A stretch of 64,000 nucleotides of DNA from Plectrocnemia conspersa (Eukaryota; Arthropoda; Insecta; Trichoptera; Polycentropodidae), in NCBI GenBank assembly GCA_009617715.1, contig VTFK01000156.1, positions 434,001 to 498,000 of the forward strand. Reading direction: 5' to 3'. A program made the translations under genes and the position numbers. The number at the start of each line of letters is the position of its first letter. Position 1 is the stretch's first letter. Under the pieces are notes generated by a model. That model searched no databases. It saw only the letters and a program-made list of their open reading frames with translations, and was not told the DNA's origin. This document shows positions 26,201 to 41,200 of this stretch, piece by piece.

Positions 26201-29200
26201 TTTTTGATGCTTCGAATCCCATACAAACAACAAAGCTTTTAGTTTCTATCGTTTTTGGAATTGCTTATTAATTATTATATCAATAATTCTGAGTTTTTCT
26301 TAACTTTTCATATCCTCCTAATTAAAATCGAGCTAAGTCGTGCATATAATATATCAACCAATTCTTTAATAAAGAGCTAAATACTATTTAATAGGGAATT
26401 ATTTTGAGAGATATGTGGATTTTAAAAAAAAACTTTTTAAACCAATTTTTTTGTGCATTAATGTAAGATAAATCTTCGGATTTTTGTTCGGAAAATGATT
26501 TGTTGCAGAGAGTTAATCATAAGGTGTTCACTTTTCTGAATGCTCGCTCGCACCTAATTTGTCCAACAATAATGCACAAAACATTCGTTTTATGGAACAA
26601 ATGTTTTATATATTGCTCCTTTAAATCGTCTTCAATATATCCAATAGAGAGTATCACATAATATGTATAAACAAACAATGGAGTTCTTTAGAAAATATCT
26701 GACAAATATATAGTCAATTCCGCTTTCCAACTGCAACGTCGCCGACACAATTTTATTGCTTTTGACGTGAATTTTTCACTTCTGAGAAGTGATAATTGTT
26801 TTTGCGCCCCCTCCATTGATCAAAATTCGGTTTAAAAATATTTTGCCCAATACTCTCATATCAAAAGTCCGTAGTAATATCAGTATGATAATCTATCATA
26901 TTTTTAAAAGATAGTGTAATATCAAACATCCCATTAGAAATGTGTTGGCTTGGTTACTATTTTAGACTTTATCTAAAGTTCTAAAACTGTAATTAGTTTT
27001 AGAACTTTCATTAGGTTGGGTTTGGGTTTGAACAGCAAATGGATGTTTCACAAATGTAAAAATGGAGTTTCATAGACATTTTAGAGCGGCATATAATATC
27101 ACTATCGCCTGTCAGTTTAATTATATTTTTTCTAATAGAAATATATATGTATCTACTGGTAAAATGTATTTGTATTTTAATAGTTAAAATATAACATTAC
27201 TGAAAAATACACATTAACTGTAACATTTATAAATAATGATAAGTATGTAAATGTATATATTACTACATATGAAAATCATATAATAATACTAGCAGCTGCC
27301 AGATAAATAATGTTTTTCCTGGTAAAAATATATATCTACCGATATGATTTCACTGAAATGGCATAATTTAAAAAATATTTTCGGGATAAGTTCAACACTG
27401 TTTTTTTAGATTTTCTTTTTTAGATTTTCTTTGACAAAATCAGTACAGGTATTCAGTGTGGATGTGATTGTGTCTTAAAATGATTTTAGACAAATTTATA
27501 GGCATGCAAATCTTAATATTATGATTTTAAAAACGGTGATAAGCTCAGTTTCGGCATGTGATATACAAAGACCACTAAGACGAAAAAATACTTATTCTTT
27601 AAAATGGGGCACCACCGTGAGAAACCTTTTTACAGATTAAGCCAAAGTACCCGTCATGAATCAGAAAGATTAAAAGCATCCGTTGCAAATGCCTTGAGAA
27701 AGGATAACACGAGCATTTGGGATCGCATTCTCGTAAGGCTATAGGGCCAACGACAATCTCTTCCAAACCCCGCCACCCTTTTGGAATTGGCCATTCCACC
27801 GAAAAGGGCGAAAAGTATAAAAACAGGAACACATAGTAAATTTTAGGTTTTCGTTTTTCGTTTTTAATTACCTTCGTATCGTAGTATAAAACTTGACAAC
27901 TTTATAATATGAACATACATACATTATGCTCTATTTATTATATGTTGCTTGATTAGTAGGATATCAGTTCTCATAATATACTAATTCGTATAGCAAATTT
28001 TCCTTTATATCTATCGTTATTGTTGACTCATCGTCGTGCAACGACACTAAAAATGAAAGTGCCTGCTTGAAAATCGTGGGTGCATAAACGGGTCGTAAAT
28101 GTTTATGGAAAAAAACAACTTTAGATAACGCTTGGAGGACATTTATGTCATCGGCTGCATCCCATTGTTCTACACCTGCGTTCCCATTCTCAGATTATCT
28201 AGTGAACGCGAATGACGTGTTTCAATCGATTGTCATCAGCGCGGAAAAATCGCGATAAGCGCTTTGATGGTGATAGTGGAAAACTTAGGATAATTCCTTC
28301 CCCTCATATTCCAAATATTTCCGTCGATTGTCACATATTAAATGTAAATCAGTAAAAACCTATGCAGCTGCAACATATGCAAGCAAGGTCAATCGAGCGA
28401 ATCTCAGTCCCGGATATTTGTTAGCGTCATGGCGTGAGCTCTACATATTATAGTCTGTTCCTTTAGCATAGCACCAGTAGCAGCAGAGATGCGCTGATTA
28501 CTATTAAAATATTTATGTAATACTATGCGCATATTTGCGAAGCAAGTTTCTTCGGTCACTCTCGGAGAAATTAGTTGTGAAAAATGAGCCGGACAGACAC
28601 TGGACCGAAACGGTGTCGGCTAAAAAAGAGCTTTCACGAATTGATGTTAGGAAATGAGTATTCAATTTAATATAGGTTATATCATTAGTCCTTAAAGAGT
28701 GTTGGTATTAAAAATAGAAAACACGAGTGTGGACATAAGACCTATTGTAAGCACTTATTCGAGACCTGCAATAATGTAAACTACTTGATAAAATCTCCTT
28801 CGTGAAAATGGACTTAGTTACTTTATATGACGTGTCCTACTTTTGTGGAGCTGAACGATCAATAGTAACTTAAATAAGTCCTACAGCTTTTACAGATAAT
28901 CTCCTAAGTGCTTTGAATAAAATTTTAATCTTCGATTAATACTTCATTAGAGTAACTAGTAAGATAATAATACAGCCTAGTCACTAGTAGTTTCCTTAAT
29001 TATTGTCTACGCAGGTAAAAACTGTTTCAGGGTTGAATAAGTTTTAGGATAGGTGTACAAATTTTAGTCCGGAAAAATCACGGAACCCTTTGAAATATGA
29101 CAAACGAATTGAACGAATTTAATCCTAAGCTTTGACGATCTTTAATTTGGCGATAATCCTGGGCGGCGATCTTTCTGAATTATTCACAATGAATACATTG

Positions 29201-32200
29201 AACATATAAAGTTTATCGTTGGATATTGTTTTTACTAAGTTCTAAGATTTTTTTTTTTATTTAAGTACATGTAGAGGACAAAAGTGCTTTATGCTAATAC
29301 AAACTGTACAGAAAAAACTTTATACATATAAAAATATTTACAATAGTAATGGCTATATCACAATGCTTCCACCAACTGTAAATAGTACCTGGATGATAAC
29401 AAATGTATCCTACAGATAGTTTAAGGTTTTCTTACCCTAAGGGGTGTAACTTCGCAGCCACAAATACGCCGCTGGAAACTGGTAATAATTTATTAGTTAA
29501 CTGTGATAAACTATGATGGGCGAGATTGTTATTCTCCGAGCGGTGGTGGAGAAGCTGGCGAAGGGTTGATGTCAGTGGAAGATCCTCAGAGGTCTTGTAG
29601 GCTAGGCAGCGACGATGTATTGGAGGTTGGTCCCTCGTGTCTGGTGGAGTCTCTCTCTGGTGATGGCCGTACATAACCGTATGGTCCTCGTCTACGGGCC
29701 GTATTTCAGCATATCCTGTCGGGCCGTGTCTGCGTGTCTCTTCCCTCTCCTCGTTGGAGACCAGCCTTAAGTATTAAGGTTTGCAAAGCTCGCTGACGAA
29801 TCACAATCATGCAGCGATTATCCAGCCAATTGTTGCACTCGTTTCTTAGAACAACGAAATGTGTATACGCCTCTAGAAAATGACATATGCTTGATGAACA
29901 TCTTTCCGAGGTCAAATGACCTTACGGTGCTTTTAATCTTCCGGTGATATATCGTTTCCCGTGACTGTTTCGCAACAAAAAAATATTCTTTCAATGCATC
30001 GGAGAATAATTGCATGTTATTTATGTGAGCCATTTTTTTAGACTTAACGAGGGCCTTTGTGTGGTCCCATTCTTTTGTCTAATTCATCCATATTTTTACG
30101 AATGATCACCCTTAATAAGATCCCACGTTCGAAATCTCCGGATTGCGAATATTTCGAGTCTGTGTAAAGGTATCTGAAAAACCTATTTTGTATAATACAT
30201 TTTATATTATAACTGAATCGATTGCATTATTTGGCATATAGACCAGAGAAACATATTCGAGAGCGCTGCGCACTAGGCGATTATACAAGGTACACAGTAC
30301 CCTCGAGCTCCTCAATACCAACATCTTACGCGCTTTATTGCGTATATTTTCTATATGTTGAAGAAATTTATAGTCAGCTTTGAATAGGACATCAAATCAA
30401 TTACCTCTTTTGTGCGATGAAGCACATTGCTACCTGTTTAATAATCAAAATTAAGCAGAAACTTTTAGATTTATAATAACAAATTAAAGTATTCTACCAT
30501 ATTTAATGCAAAAATTTAAGATCATTCGCAAAAGTAATAATTTGGAATTATTAATAAATTTAATAAATAGAACAATACATTGTTTGGACAAGATTTGAGG
30601 AATTCATCATTGGCAATGTATTCACTTACTGAAGACAATCTGAAAAGTGTGTATTATAAAAAATGTGTGTAAAAATAATTTAATCATTTTCAGTTTAAAC
30701 CCAAACCTATACATTTTTTAGAATTTAGGCATGAAAAATTATATCAAAAGCTTTTCAAAGTTAGTGTAGATGACATCTTACTGTTTACCTATATCGTAAT
30801 ATTTGTCAAAAAAATAAAAAAACGTAGAAAATTCGTTGCTAATGCGCCCAATACACGAAAACCATGCTTTTGATCGATCAAATAAATTTCGATATATGAA
30901 TTATGATTTCGAGTACTTTGGCTAGTGCTGATAAAATCGAAACCGGCCTATAATTCTGCATTAAAGAGATGTGTTACCTTTCCTATTTTCGAGCAGCTCT
31001 CATTTGAATCTGAACTTAGCGGAACTGGGTCGAAGAATAAAGATAATCAAAATATTAATTTTATTTTTTAGATGATAAAAAAATGTTGTTTAGACCAGTT
31101 TTTTCCACAATATTTTTTGAACGGTCGCATTCGTAAATGTCATATTTCGCAATATTAAAAAAATATCGCTTAAGTCATCTAAAGAAAATTTAAGATAAAT
31201 TTTGATAAATGTCAATTTGTGTTAATTTTTTGATGTAAAAAAAAATAGAAAAAATACTTTGTGTACCTAATAAACATATTATTTGTACAAAGTTGGTAGC
31301 AAAAGTTTATCAATCTCAAGTAATTCAATAGCTAGTTGAGTTCACTGGAACTCGATGATGTGTTATAAATATTATTTACAATGTAAATTTTGCATTATGA
31401 TAGTAGGCCAATTGATATTGAATGTACGGGTAGATAATGTGTATTCAAAAGCAACTGTTCAAACGTCTATTTATTTAATGTTTACACACGTGACGTCTTG
31501 AAAATTTTATGATATGATTGTTTCAAGTTCCTAACTAAAGTATTTAATAAGAAAAAACACAAATTTCACAATTCAGTCTTTTCCTTTCGACCTTCGGAGC
31601 TGGGTGATTCATAATCATAACAACTTCAATTTTTGTACAATATTTTTTTTTTGTGCATAATGATTGATGTGTAATATCACATTCTAACATTTTAATTGCA
31701 AGTTATCCCAGTTAATCAGTCACACTAAAGATTACATTATCTAACTATGATTGTACTAAAATATTTCAGAACAATGTGATATCAATAACTGCGGGTTTTA
31801 AAAATACATGTATAGATAAAGTATAAATAATTAATATATATTATTTGTTTCAGTTCTAACAAACGCCAACTTGGATCAAATGCACTCGCCAGGTGAGATT
31901 TCATATTAAATAAATTATTTTAGCAAAGTTTCAAACCGCGTCTAATATAAAATTATTTATAAATACTTTTACACTTGACGCTAGATGGCAATATATTAAT
32001 ATAATATGCAATAATAAGAAATACATATAAGTATTCACAATAATGCTCGAATTACCGAAATATATCATCGAAGATAACAATAATGCAAATGGTTTTAGAT
32101 AATTGTTGCAATTTTAACCCGCGATTGTGAATATTTAGTCTATAGGCACGTTTCGCACTAATTACCGAACTCTGGCTCGATTATGATATATTTTATAATA

Positions 32201-35200
32201 TTTTTCATATATACACTCATCGTTTACAGTCAATTATATCGTTCGTCCAGCTTTAACTCGTCGGGATGCGGCTCCACCGGCGATCCTGGCGAAGACATGT
32301 ACTCGGACGTGTCTCTGGAGGAGGATGTGCAGGGGCTTAGCTATAAGGTAATTATTTTCATCAATACTTACGTTGATCTAAAAAGTATGTATTATGAAAT
32401 ATTTTCTAGCGGTAAAGTATCGCATATCTTAGTTGATAATATTTAACTAAATTTACTTCTTCTATGCGTTGTATTATTTTTAACTAGTTGAGTTAAGTGG
32501 GAGTCGTATACATATTATCACTATCATTATAACCCAATTACGATTAAGAGCATTTTTCATTAAAATTCTTATCATTGTCGGGAAGTCGAGCTTCCCGTCT
32601 CTTTGACACTATCGTATGCCGAAAATTTCATTATGTACGTTTATATTATGGCGTTGTTATGTATCGCGTTTCCCATGCTTAAGGGGTCGCAGTGAATCAA
32701 ACGCATTATATAGATAAAGATTTATATGTGAGAACGCCGGCTCTTTTTCTCATGGGCGGTTTTGCAAGTCGATTGTGTGCTAGTTCATCATCTATATTTC
32801 TCGACTTGTAGTAAAATACAAAGCTTTCTTCTTACATTTGCCCAGAAGTGAAATTTGGGCGCGGCAAGGCCGCTATGCAAATATGTCTGCCGCTTACTGC
32901 CTACAGTCGCATGCAGTATTTATGCAATACTCTTCCTACGTTGTTGCATACATATTGTACGTCAAACCTAAGTGTATTATTTACGCCTGCGGTTCACTCG
33001 CTAGTTGGGCAATTATGTGTATATTGCCCACAATCGATGTGTCGCGAAGAAGACGATAGAGGAAGTTGTGTAACGTATGTGTGCGTATTTATGTAGAATT
33101 TTGATGGAAGTGTAAATATTACACGAGTAGAAAGAATCGAGGTTAAATCTGCAAAAGCAAACAAGACATGCGTACGTATGTTTGTATAGAAGCCAACAAA
33201 TGTGTAAAAATTCACCATAAACATTGGACTCTCCGCATATTTCATATTCGCCCAATTCGATTGCCACTCTAAATGAGATGTCTTAATACAGGCGTATCAA
33301 ACTCATATTGCATTAGGTTTCTCAATCGAATATTTGATTATACGAATTATTAGCCCAATTTTCAACTATAATAATCGAATATTCGTTTATACTATCTCAA
33401 ATTTGAAAAAATCTTAGTATGAAACAATTTGTATGCTTGAGCAAATCAAGTTGTAGTCGTTTTTCTCTCGATATACCTGAGATCCATGATCCTTTATGCG
33501 CCTTTATTTTATTTAAAAATACGAGACAATAAAACTTTTAAATTCTTTCCAAAAATATTTGTGAATATAATGTTTGTGGCGGTGTTTATTATGACCGAAT
33601 TCGCAGAATTCGTTCGTTGAAAGAAACAAAATGTTGGAAAGGCACACTCTTCATTATCGTTTAACGCTTATCTCAAAAACAGGTATGCGTCACCAATTTT
33701 CGTGAAGTTTTTGCATGCATTTTTCTGTCAAAATTATTTTTATAACAATATTACGACTTACAATTAGTAAGAATCGAATAAAGGATATCAATTTAACTGT
33801 CGTGGAAAAAGTGTTGCCAATTGGAAAAACAAACCTCTAAATAAACATCCTTTATATACAAATACGTAAAGTGTTGAACCCTTTTAGAGTTTCATTTTAT
33901 GAAAATCTGATAATTGTGGACATATGTATAGAGAGAAAAGAAGAGTTTCTTCAAAATACGTTTAGCACAGATTTAGGAAAGAAATTCTTGTTTCTCTTGC
34001 TTTTTATTTTTTTGCCAGTAATCACAGTCGTCTTTCCGTGTTATCATTTGTATTTAAGCCATTGGTTATAATAATAAAATATTGTGTTTGATAGCTAATG
34101 TTCAACCTATTAGACGCTCTAATTACGCATTTGCCAGCTTGTAGTTGATCGATATCTAAAATCTGCACGGAGCGTTTCTTCATAGTAATGATTCACATCC
34201 CGCAAGAGCATATGACACGCATTCTATTCCTGTGGAACCTCACATCTTCATATGATTCACACGTGTTCGATCCGGGGAGGGCGTGAACACGTCACCAGAA
34301 CATCGAGCTCGGTCTCGGTGGGTGCATCGGAAGAGGTGCGGTCAATTCCCGGAGGAAGTCCTCCTCCCCGGCATTCGCCTGCATGGCAGACTCTTTTAAT
34401 AGCCGTTTCGGTCAGATAGCGAGCTCAGATAGTTCATCGTTGCTAGTTTATGATGATGATAATAATAATAAGTATCTAGATTTAACCGACCGTCTCCTGG
34501 CCATTATTCATCATCATCTACAATAGGACTGCCGATAGTTGCAACTGTCTAGGGTTATTCTGTAGTTTGCGAGCCTTTAATGACCGTTTTTAGCCTCAGG
34601 CATTTTTTTCAGATAATAATACATAATCTTAATGTTCTATGTACACAAGTACACAACCATAAAAAAACATGATTTGTATATCAAATCGATTTGTTTTCAA
34701 AATGCTTCAATAAGTGAGGCGTATCTTAAATATGATATAATCTAATCTGTGTATTATGCTATTGTTGCAATTTGTGATTTATTCAATAAAATGTTATCGT
34801 GAGATTCTAGCTTGCCAAATACAGTTGATAGCGTGATAACGTTATTGTTAGCGATAATACTATATAAATAAATTTTTGCCACAAGTATAAGGTTACGCTA
34901 TTTTTTCCTAATATGGTATTATTTGAGTAGATTTTTTTTTTTTGACTATGCTATGACAAGACAAGACTATAACTCCATTAAAGTGTATCTACAATATATA
35001 TTATATATTATAAATACGGTGACCGGATTATTGCGCACACGAAAATTCCACACAGTGAAAATTTTGAACATAAATAATTGTTTGATTGTTAAATAAGTAT
35101 TAATTTTTAACTTCTTTATATATTTCTCTATTTTTATGTAAAAACTTGTGTAATTATAGAAAATGTAAGTGTATCATACCAAAGTAAATTACTAATATAA

Positions 35201-38200
35201 TTGTAATGATATTTTTACATTAAAATTATATTGCCATTTTGTTATATACATACATAATTTTTTCATATACTTACATATATTGACGTGTTCTTAAATATGC
35301 CTATATGTGAATATTGATCACTTATGATTAAATTTTTCGTTTGCCCAATAATTACCGAAAGTCAAAAATTCACGTCAAAAGCAATAAAATCGTTCCGTCG
35401 CCGAAACGATTTTTTGCCTTTGACGTGAATTTTTGACTACTGAGAAGTGATAATTGTTTTTGAGCTCTCCTATTGACCAAAATTCGATTTGAATATACTT
35501 TGACCAGTACTTCATATCAGAAGTCCGTAATAATATCGGTAAGGGTAGCTATCATATTTTTAAAACAAACGTAATATCCAAGTGCAGACAAACTACGGAG
35601 ATGCGAAATGCAACGTCTGTCTGAATTTCTCCCGCTTATTTTCCACTGAGAGATAAGTTGGCTTAGTTTGTATTTTGGACCTAATGAAATTTCTACATCT
35701 ATAATTAGTTTTAGAACTTAGGTTTGCGTTTGAACAGCAAGTAGATGTTTCGCAGCTGTCAATTTGCGTTTCATAGCTATTTTAAAGCAGCATATTAGTG
35801 CCTATCAATTAAATTATATTTTCGCTAGTAGAAATATATATTAACTAGTGAAAATGTATTCGGACTTCACTAGTGAAAATATAATTTTACTGAAAAATAC
35901 ACATTAACCATAACATTTATATTTACATCGCGTGTAAATAAATAATTATAAGTATGTAAATGGATATATTACTACATATGGAAATGTTGAAATCATATAA
36001 TTTTACTAGCACCTGCTAGATAAAATGTATTCCAGTATGATTTCACTGAAATGACATAATTTAAAAAAATATTTTTTTTAGATTTTATTCAAGGGATAAG
36101 CCGAGAATTTTCGGTGTCATTTTAATTCAATTTTATTAAGATTCATAATGTTTAATTAGATGACATGCATTTTTCTGGCCAAATTTAAGTGGGGGAGCAA
36201 AATCCTAACCTGCCCCCCAAATGTGCTTTTTTAGAAACGAAATAGTACAAAATTTGCATAGGTATACAATGCGGATTTTGGGCTATCGTCATTGCTTACT
36301 TGCATAAAATAACGCTGTAATCTGGTGATACGTTTTTTTGCATCCTGATTATCACTGTTGTCTTTGTTTACTGTTTTTGATGCTTTGAATTAATAACTTC
36401 AAAAATTGCATCTACACAGTTTTCACTTTCATTGTAATGTGCTAAATTGTCATATATTGCTTGTAAAACCTATTTATTATTTAAATTTACTGCCCTAATT
36501 ATGTGTCCCAAATAACCTAAGAAAATTACAATTAGTTCCCTTATTTGGTTTCTGTTCCTTAGAATTTGACCCAAATAACCAGTAATCCAATCAAGCGGAA
36601 TCGACTGTAGTATTTTGCCAGCCTGATCGATTGTTTTAAACTGTCTTAGATAAAAAGTGAAGATTTATATTATAATATATATGAGATTATAATGATTTTA
36701 TATATATTTTTAGCTTTTTCTACTTTAAAAATCCATAATTATCTAAAATAGTAGGTATAAAAGAAAAATTAATTGAAAAACGAATGGTTTTATTGAAAAA
36801 TAAACAATGTAGCTAAAATTAATGTACAGTTTATAGATCGAATTATTTTTGTAGAAAAAAATATCGTACAGTTTATTTAAAAGCACTGGAAATTATCAGC
36901 AGTTTTTTTTTATACTTTTAAGAGCATTATCTAGTTCATTTTTGAAACCAATTTTCAAGTGGTTCAAGTGTTTGATGCTCCAATGCTCTGAATCAACTTT
37001 TAGTGATTTCAATTTCTAAATGAAATCACCCAAGCAAAATTCTAAAAACGCTTTGTACTGTATTGTTTATTTATTATTTTATGTACACCTACATACTATG
37101 TTATGCTAACATAAAAAACTGTATTCTATAAATATCGCTTGCATAAAATTCCGGTTCTTTTGCCTTTATACCATTTTGTAGCGATGGTAGTATTATAGTT
37201 TTACGCCCAACGAAAGTTGTGAATCTGCTAAGTTCTTTCTCCTTCAACTCGGACATACTGGTACTTCATTGACCGCCTTCTGGTCGCATCTATCCGGCTC
37301 GCTCGCTTCTCGAGCACTTGTCGACTCTTCGTAATGAGCTTCCAGGCATTCACTTCTCCTCTCGAGGCGAAAATCTGTCGCAAAAGAAAGTTTATCGACC
37401 CCCGACACCAGAAGTTCGGAAGAGACGAGCTTTTCGAAGCGGTGAATTGGTAATTTCACGCTGTTGCATTGTATCAATAGAGACGTTTTGCTACGGTCAT
37501 CCTCGACGATTTTTATTGAAATTCAACAGAATGACACAGGCGTGCGAAACATGGCATATTGACGCACACACATGTCGGCCAGAAAGCGAACGTTTTGTAT
37601 CACTGACTACAAACTCCCGTCGGCCAATTGTGGCCATTATTAATTCAGTAGCACCGCGCCTCTCGTTCCGATCGCTCGTACATAGACTCTCTCGATTGTG
37701 AATAATATAAAATTGCGTTGATTACATTGGGGTGGCACCCCTATGTATACATACTTACCCCTTGATTATTGAAAGTGCGACGATCCCCCCGAGATTGTGT
37801 CTGAAAGTGAAATAATCCATCTCGACTGTGTTGTTATCGTTGTTGCACACATTTCGTCTAGGATTTGGAATTATATAAGTTTATAGTAAACATCGAGACC
37901 AGTTTCGCTGATCGACCTTCACCTCGCTCATACGACTGCCTATCTACAGCTATAGCTACAATGCCGCTATCGACAAAACGACGATAACACGAGCAAGACA
38001 GTCAGTACAAGCCATGAGCTCTAAGCGGCGATAGTGCGATGGTGAACATCATGGGTTCGAGAAATGACTCGGTTGAGATCGATTATTGCGAAGAGCTAGA
38101 GTTCGACATGTGGGATGGACAGTTCGACTTTGTCGGTCCTCAGGTCGTCTCCAGAAGCGCCCTATCTTCGAACATATCGGACGGCCCCGAAGATCTCTTC

Positions 38201-41200
38201 ACAGGAAGTCCGCTGACTCCTCATCTGAAGAACGGAGCCAACGGATGGAAGAAGACAGTGGCGCACAAGTGGTGTGACAATCTCACTGATCAAGTATGCC
38301 ACGCAAAGGTTCATTCGATCGTTATATAGAACTATTCGAATCCCTTGTGTCGAATGTACGTGTACGTGACGCGACCGAATCGAGCGTGAAAAGTGATCTA
38401 CGTGATTGTTGTTGTTGCAATGGATGGTCTCTGTGTGATAAAAAGTCTGAATCGATATTTATGAAATTGTGTTATATTCTACGTTGGATATGAATGTTAT
38501 GATATTTAGTGCTTTGTCGGTCAACTTTCGAGTTGTTAAATTGGCGTTATATAAAAAGAAATTCAGAAATATTGAAAACAAAACCGTTAAGATATTACTT
38601 GTAATTGTTACATATCTTTATAGCTCTAATCATTTTTTATGTTATTTAAAAATAATTAATGTTGATTATTTGCTTTCGATTTGGCGACATAATCAACATT
38701 CGCATATAACGTGATCTGCATACATTACAAATTTTTTGTTTCAAAGCTTTCTTTGCATTATTTAAATCAGGTCTGTTCAATTTTAAAATAAAATTCTCGT
38801 ATATCATTGTATGGGATGTCATTTTTTCTTATTAAAATCACGACAGATCGATGGTATAAATCAGTGACCAATATCTGAAAGACATGGGTTAAAATCCCAT
38901 ATGAACCCTAGTGCTTCTAAATATATATATCGTGTCTGTAAGATTGGAATTAGTGATTATTACATGATTATAATTCTTAGATTTTCCTAATCTCACTAGT
39001 GAATATCGTGATAAATAATGACTCGTATTTTTCAGGTCAGAATTTATATTAAAATGTCAGAATATAAGCGGCCAGAATAAATATTAAATAGTAAAAATTT
39101 ATAATAAATGGTAATAATTATTTTGACAAATGGTTCATTATAGCCAATATTTATATTATATGCTCTGTATTTTAACCTCAATGTCAGTTTTATGTTGACA
39201 GATGGTCAGCATAATAATACATTATCATTATCAAGGTGTTTTAAGGCCAGCTTGTTTGGTTGGGCTCGCTCAGATGTCAACACAACGAATCAAGTGTGCA
39301 CTACGCTGCCGCTCTGTCATTATTCCCGCTTCGTTCGTCACTCTAAATACCTTTGCGTGCAATTGCATACAATTAAATAGATTCGGTTAGAGCTATTCAT
39401 GGGGTGTTCACTGATCTGACCAACATTCGCTTGCTCGCACCTAACCTGTCCAACAGTTTAGGTACGAGCGAGATATTTTATTAGATATTTATAAAATTAA
39501 TAATTCATTGCCAATTTATAAATACTATAATATTTTTTAATACGCATGTTAATATTTCATAAATTGTACAAGTTTTTTGCAAAATTTTCAAACAAGATAA
39601 CTTCTTCATATATTTTCAATTTTTTTTAGAATAACTGATGTGTTATATAACATTCAACAATCGAAATCTTTAGATATGTTATATTACTGTAAAAAAATTA
39701 CCGATGTTTTGCAACAATTCAGATAAGAACAGGATAATATTTGCAAACAATTATGGGATTCTTATGTATCCGTAGAAAATTAACACAGTAACCTGAGAAA
39801 TGAATTAGTTATTGAAGAAAAGTTTACATCTAGTCAACTATGTAATACAATAATTGATAGTATATGTGAACAAATTGACTCCCGATTTTCTTCAGTGTCT
39901 AAATTGGAATATTTTCACCTCCTGGAGAAAGAAAAATATGCGCAATATAAAGAAAACTTTCCAAGTGAATTAATCAATAAACTAAATAAAATCTATGGAA
40001 CATTATTTGATTATATAAGATTAAAAAACGAGCGATTAATATTACTTACATAGTAGTTGTTGATTGTGTTTACCCTGTTGCATTGGGCTAATACCTGTCA
40101 AGTTGAAACGGAAGATTTATAATACACAAATTTAAAACTGATATTCTATTTTATATATTTTTTTATTTATGGCAACCACGAACCTTAAATTTTTATTTTA
40201 CACATTTCTTTTGTATTGCTTATCTTTTTTAATCAGACTTTTCCCACAAAGAAGAAAAAGAACCCCGTAGAATAGTAAAAAAAATACAATACTGGCAATG
40301 AATTTAATAACGTCATACTATAATGAGAAAAATAAATTTGTTAATTGGTTTTAATGAAATATATCTATCAACTTTCTGTGTACATTGGACTCAAAGTTTA
40401 ATATACGTTAAAAAATAATATTTTATTTGACCACGTAAAAAAATATGCTTCTCTCATGTTAACTATAGATTTTTTAGCTACAAAATGAGAATATTTTTCA
40501 ATGAAAGTTTATTTCCTAACTATTTACGAATATTTTAATATTCAATTAATATTAATATATTATTTTTTGTGGAATCGTGGAGCCACTTATCAGTACATTA
40601 ATCATATTTTCTAATTAAAAACCTTACATCCATATATAAATAACTGCATTTTATTTACTCAATGAATTCGCCAATTTCGCGTTTAAATTTCAAGGAAATC
40701 TGAAACACATTATCAATTCCAAATATATATTCCTACATTTCCGCAATCTAAGGAATGAACACATTCATGTGTAACACAGTTACCGGTAGCTATTTATAAC
40801 GTACATACATATGCCTTAGTATTACACTGTTTTGAAATTCGTAGAAGCAACTCTTGAATGGATCTTTACAAAATAGATCTTAATTTTTGTTCGCTTTCGA
40901 TCATTCCAAATTAATTGCGACAGTTCACACGCGCTGCGAAATTAATTCTAGATCTCACAACTCTTATTATTATTATTGCGAATTGTATTGAGGTTTTAAT
41001 ACGCGGTAAACTTTTCCTGTACGTGCGCAATTTGTTAAATTTAAATTTCTATATTTATAGTCGGTCTTACCTGTTATTCTCAATCATCAGATAATATTAA
41101 ATTTTAATTTCATACTTGGCACACACTTTATTAATATGTTTTTATCGCGGATTACACATGAAAACTCATCATCGGCTGACGCGTTTTTCCAGAAAGGCGG

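Noticed and set aside
37318..37701. 127-codon open frame in the GC-rich region before the nuf alternative exon
   Set aside because: GC-rich promoter DNA readily gives long open frames; the opposite strand is open as well and the peptide looks random.
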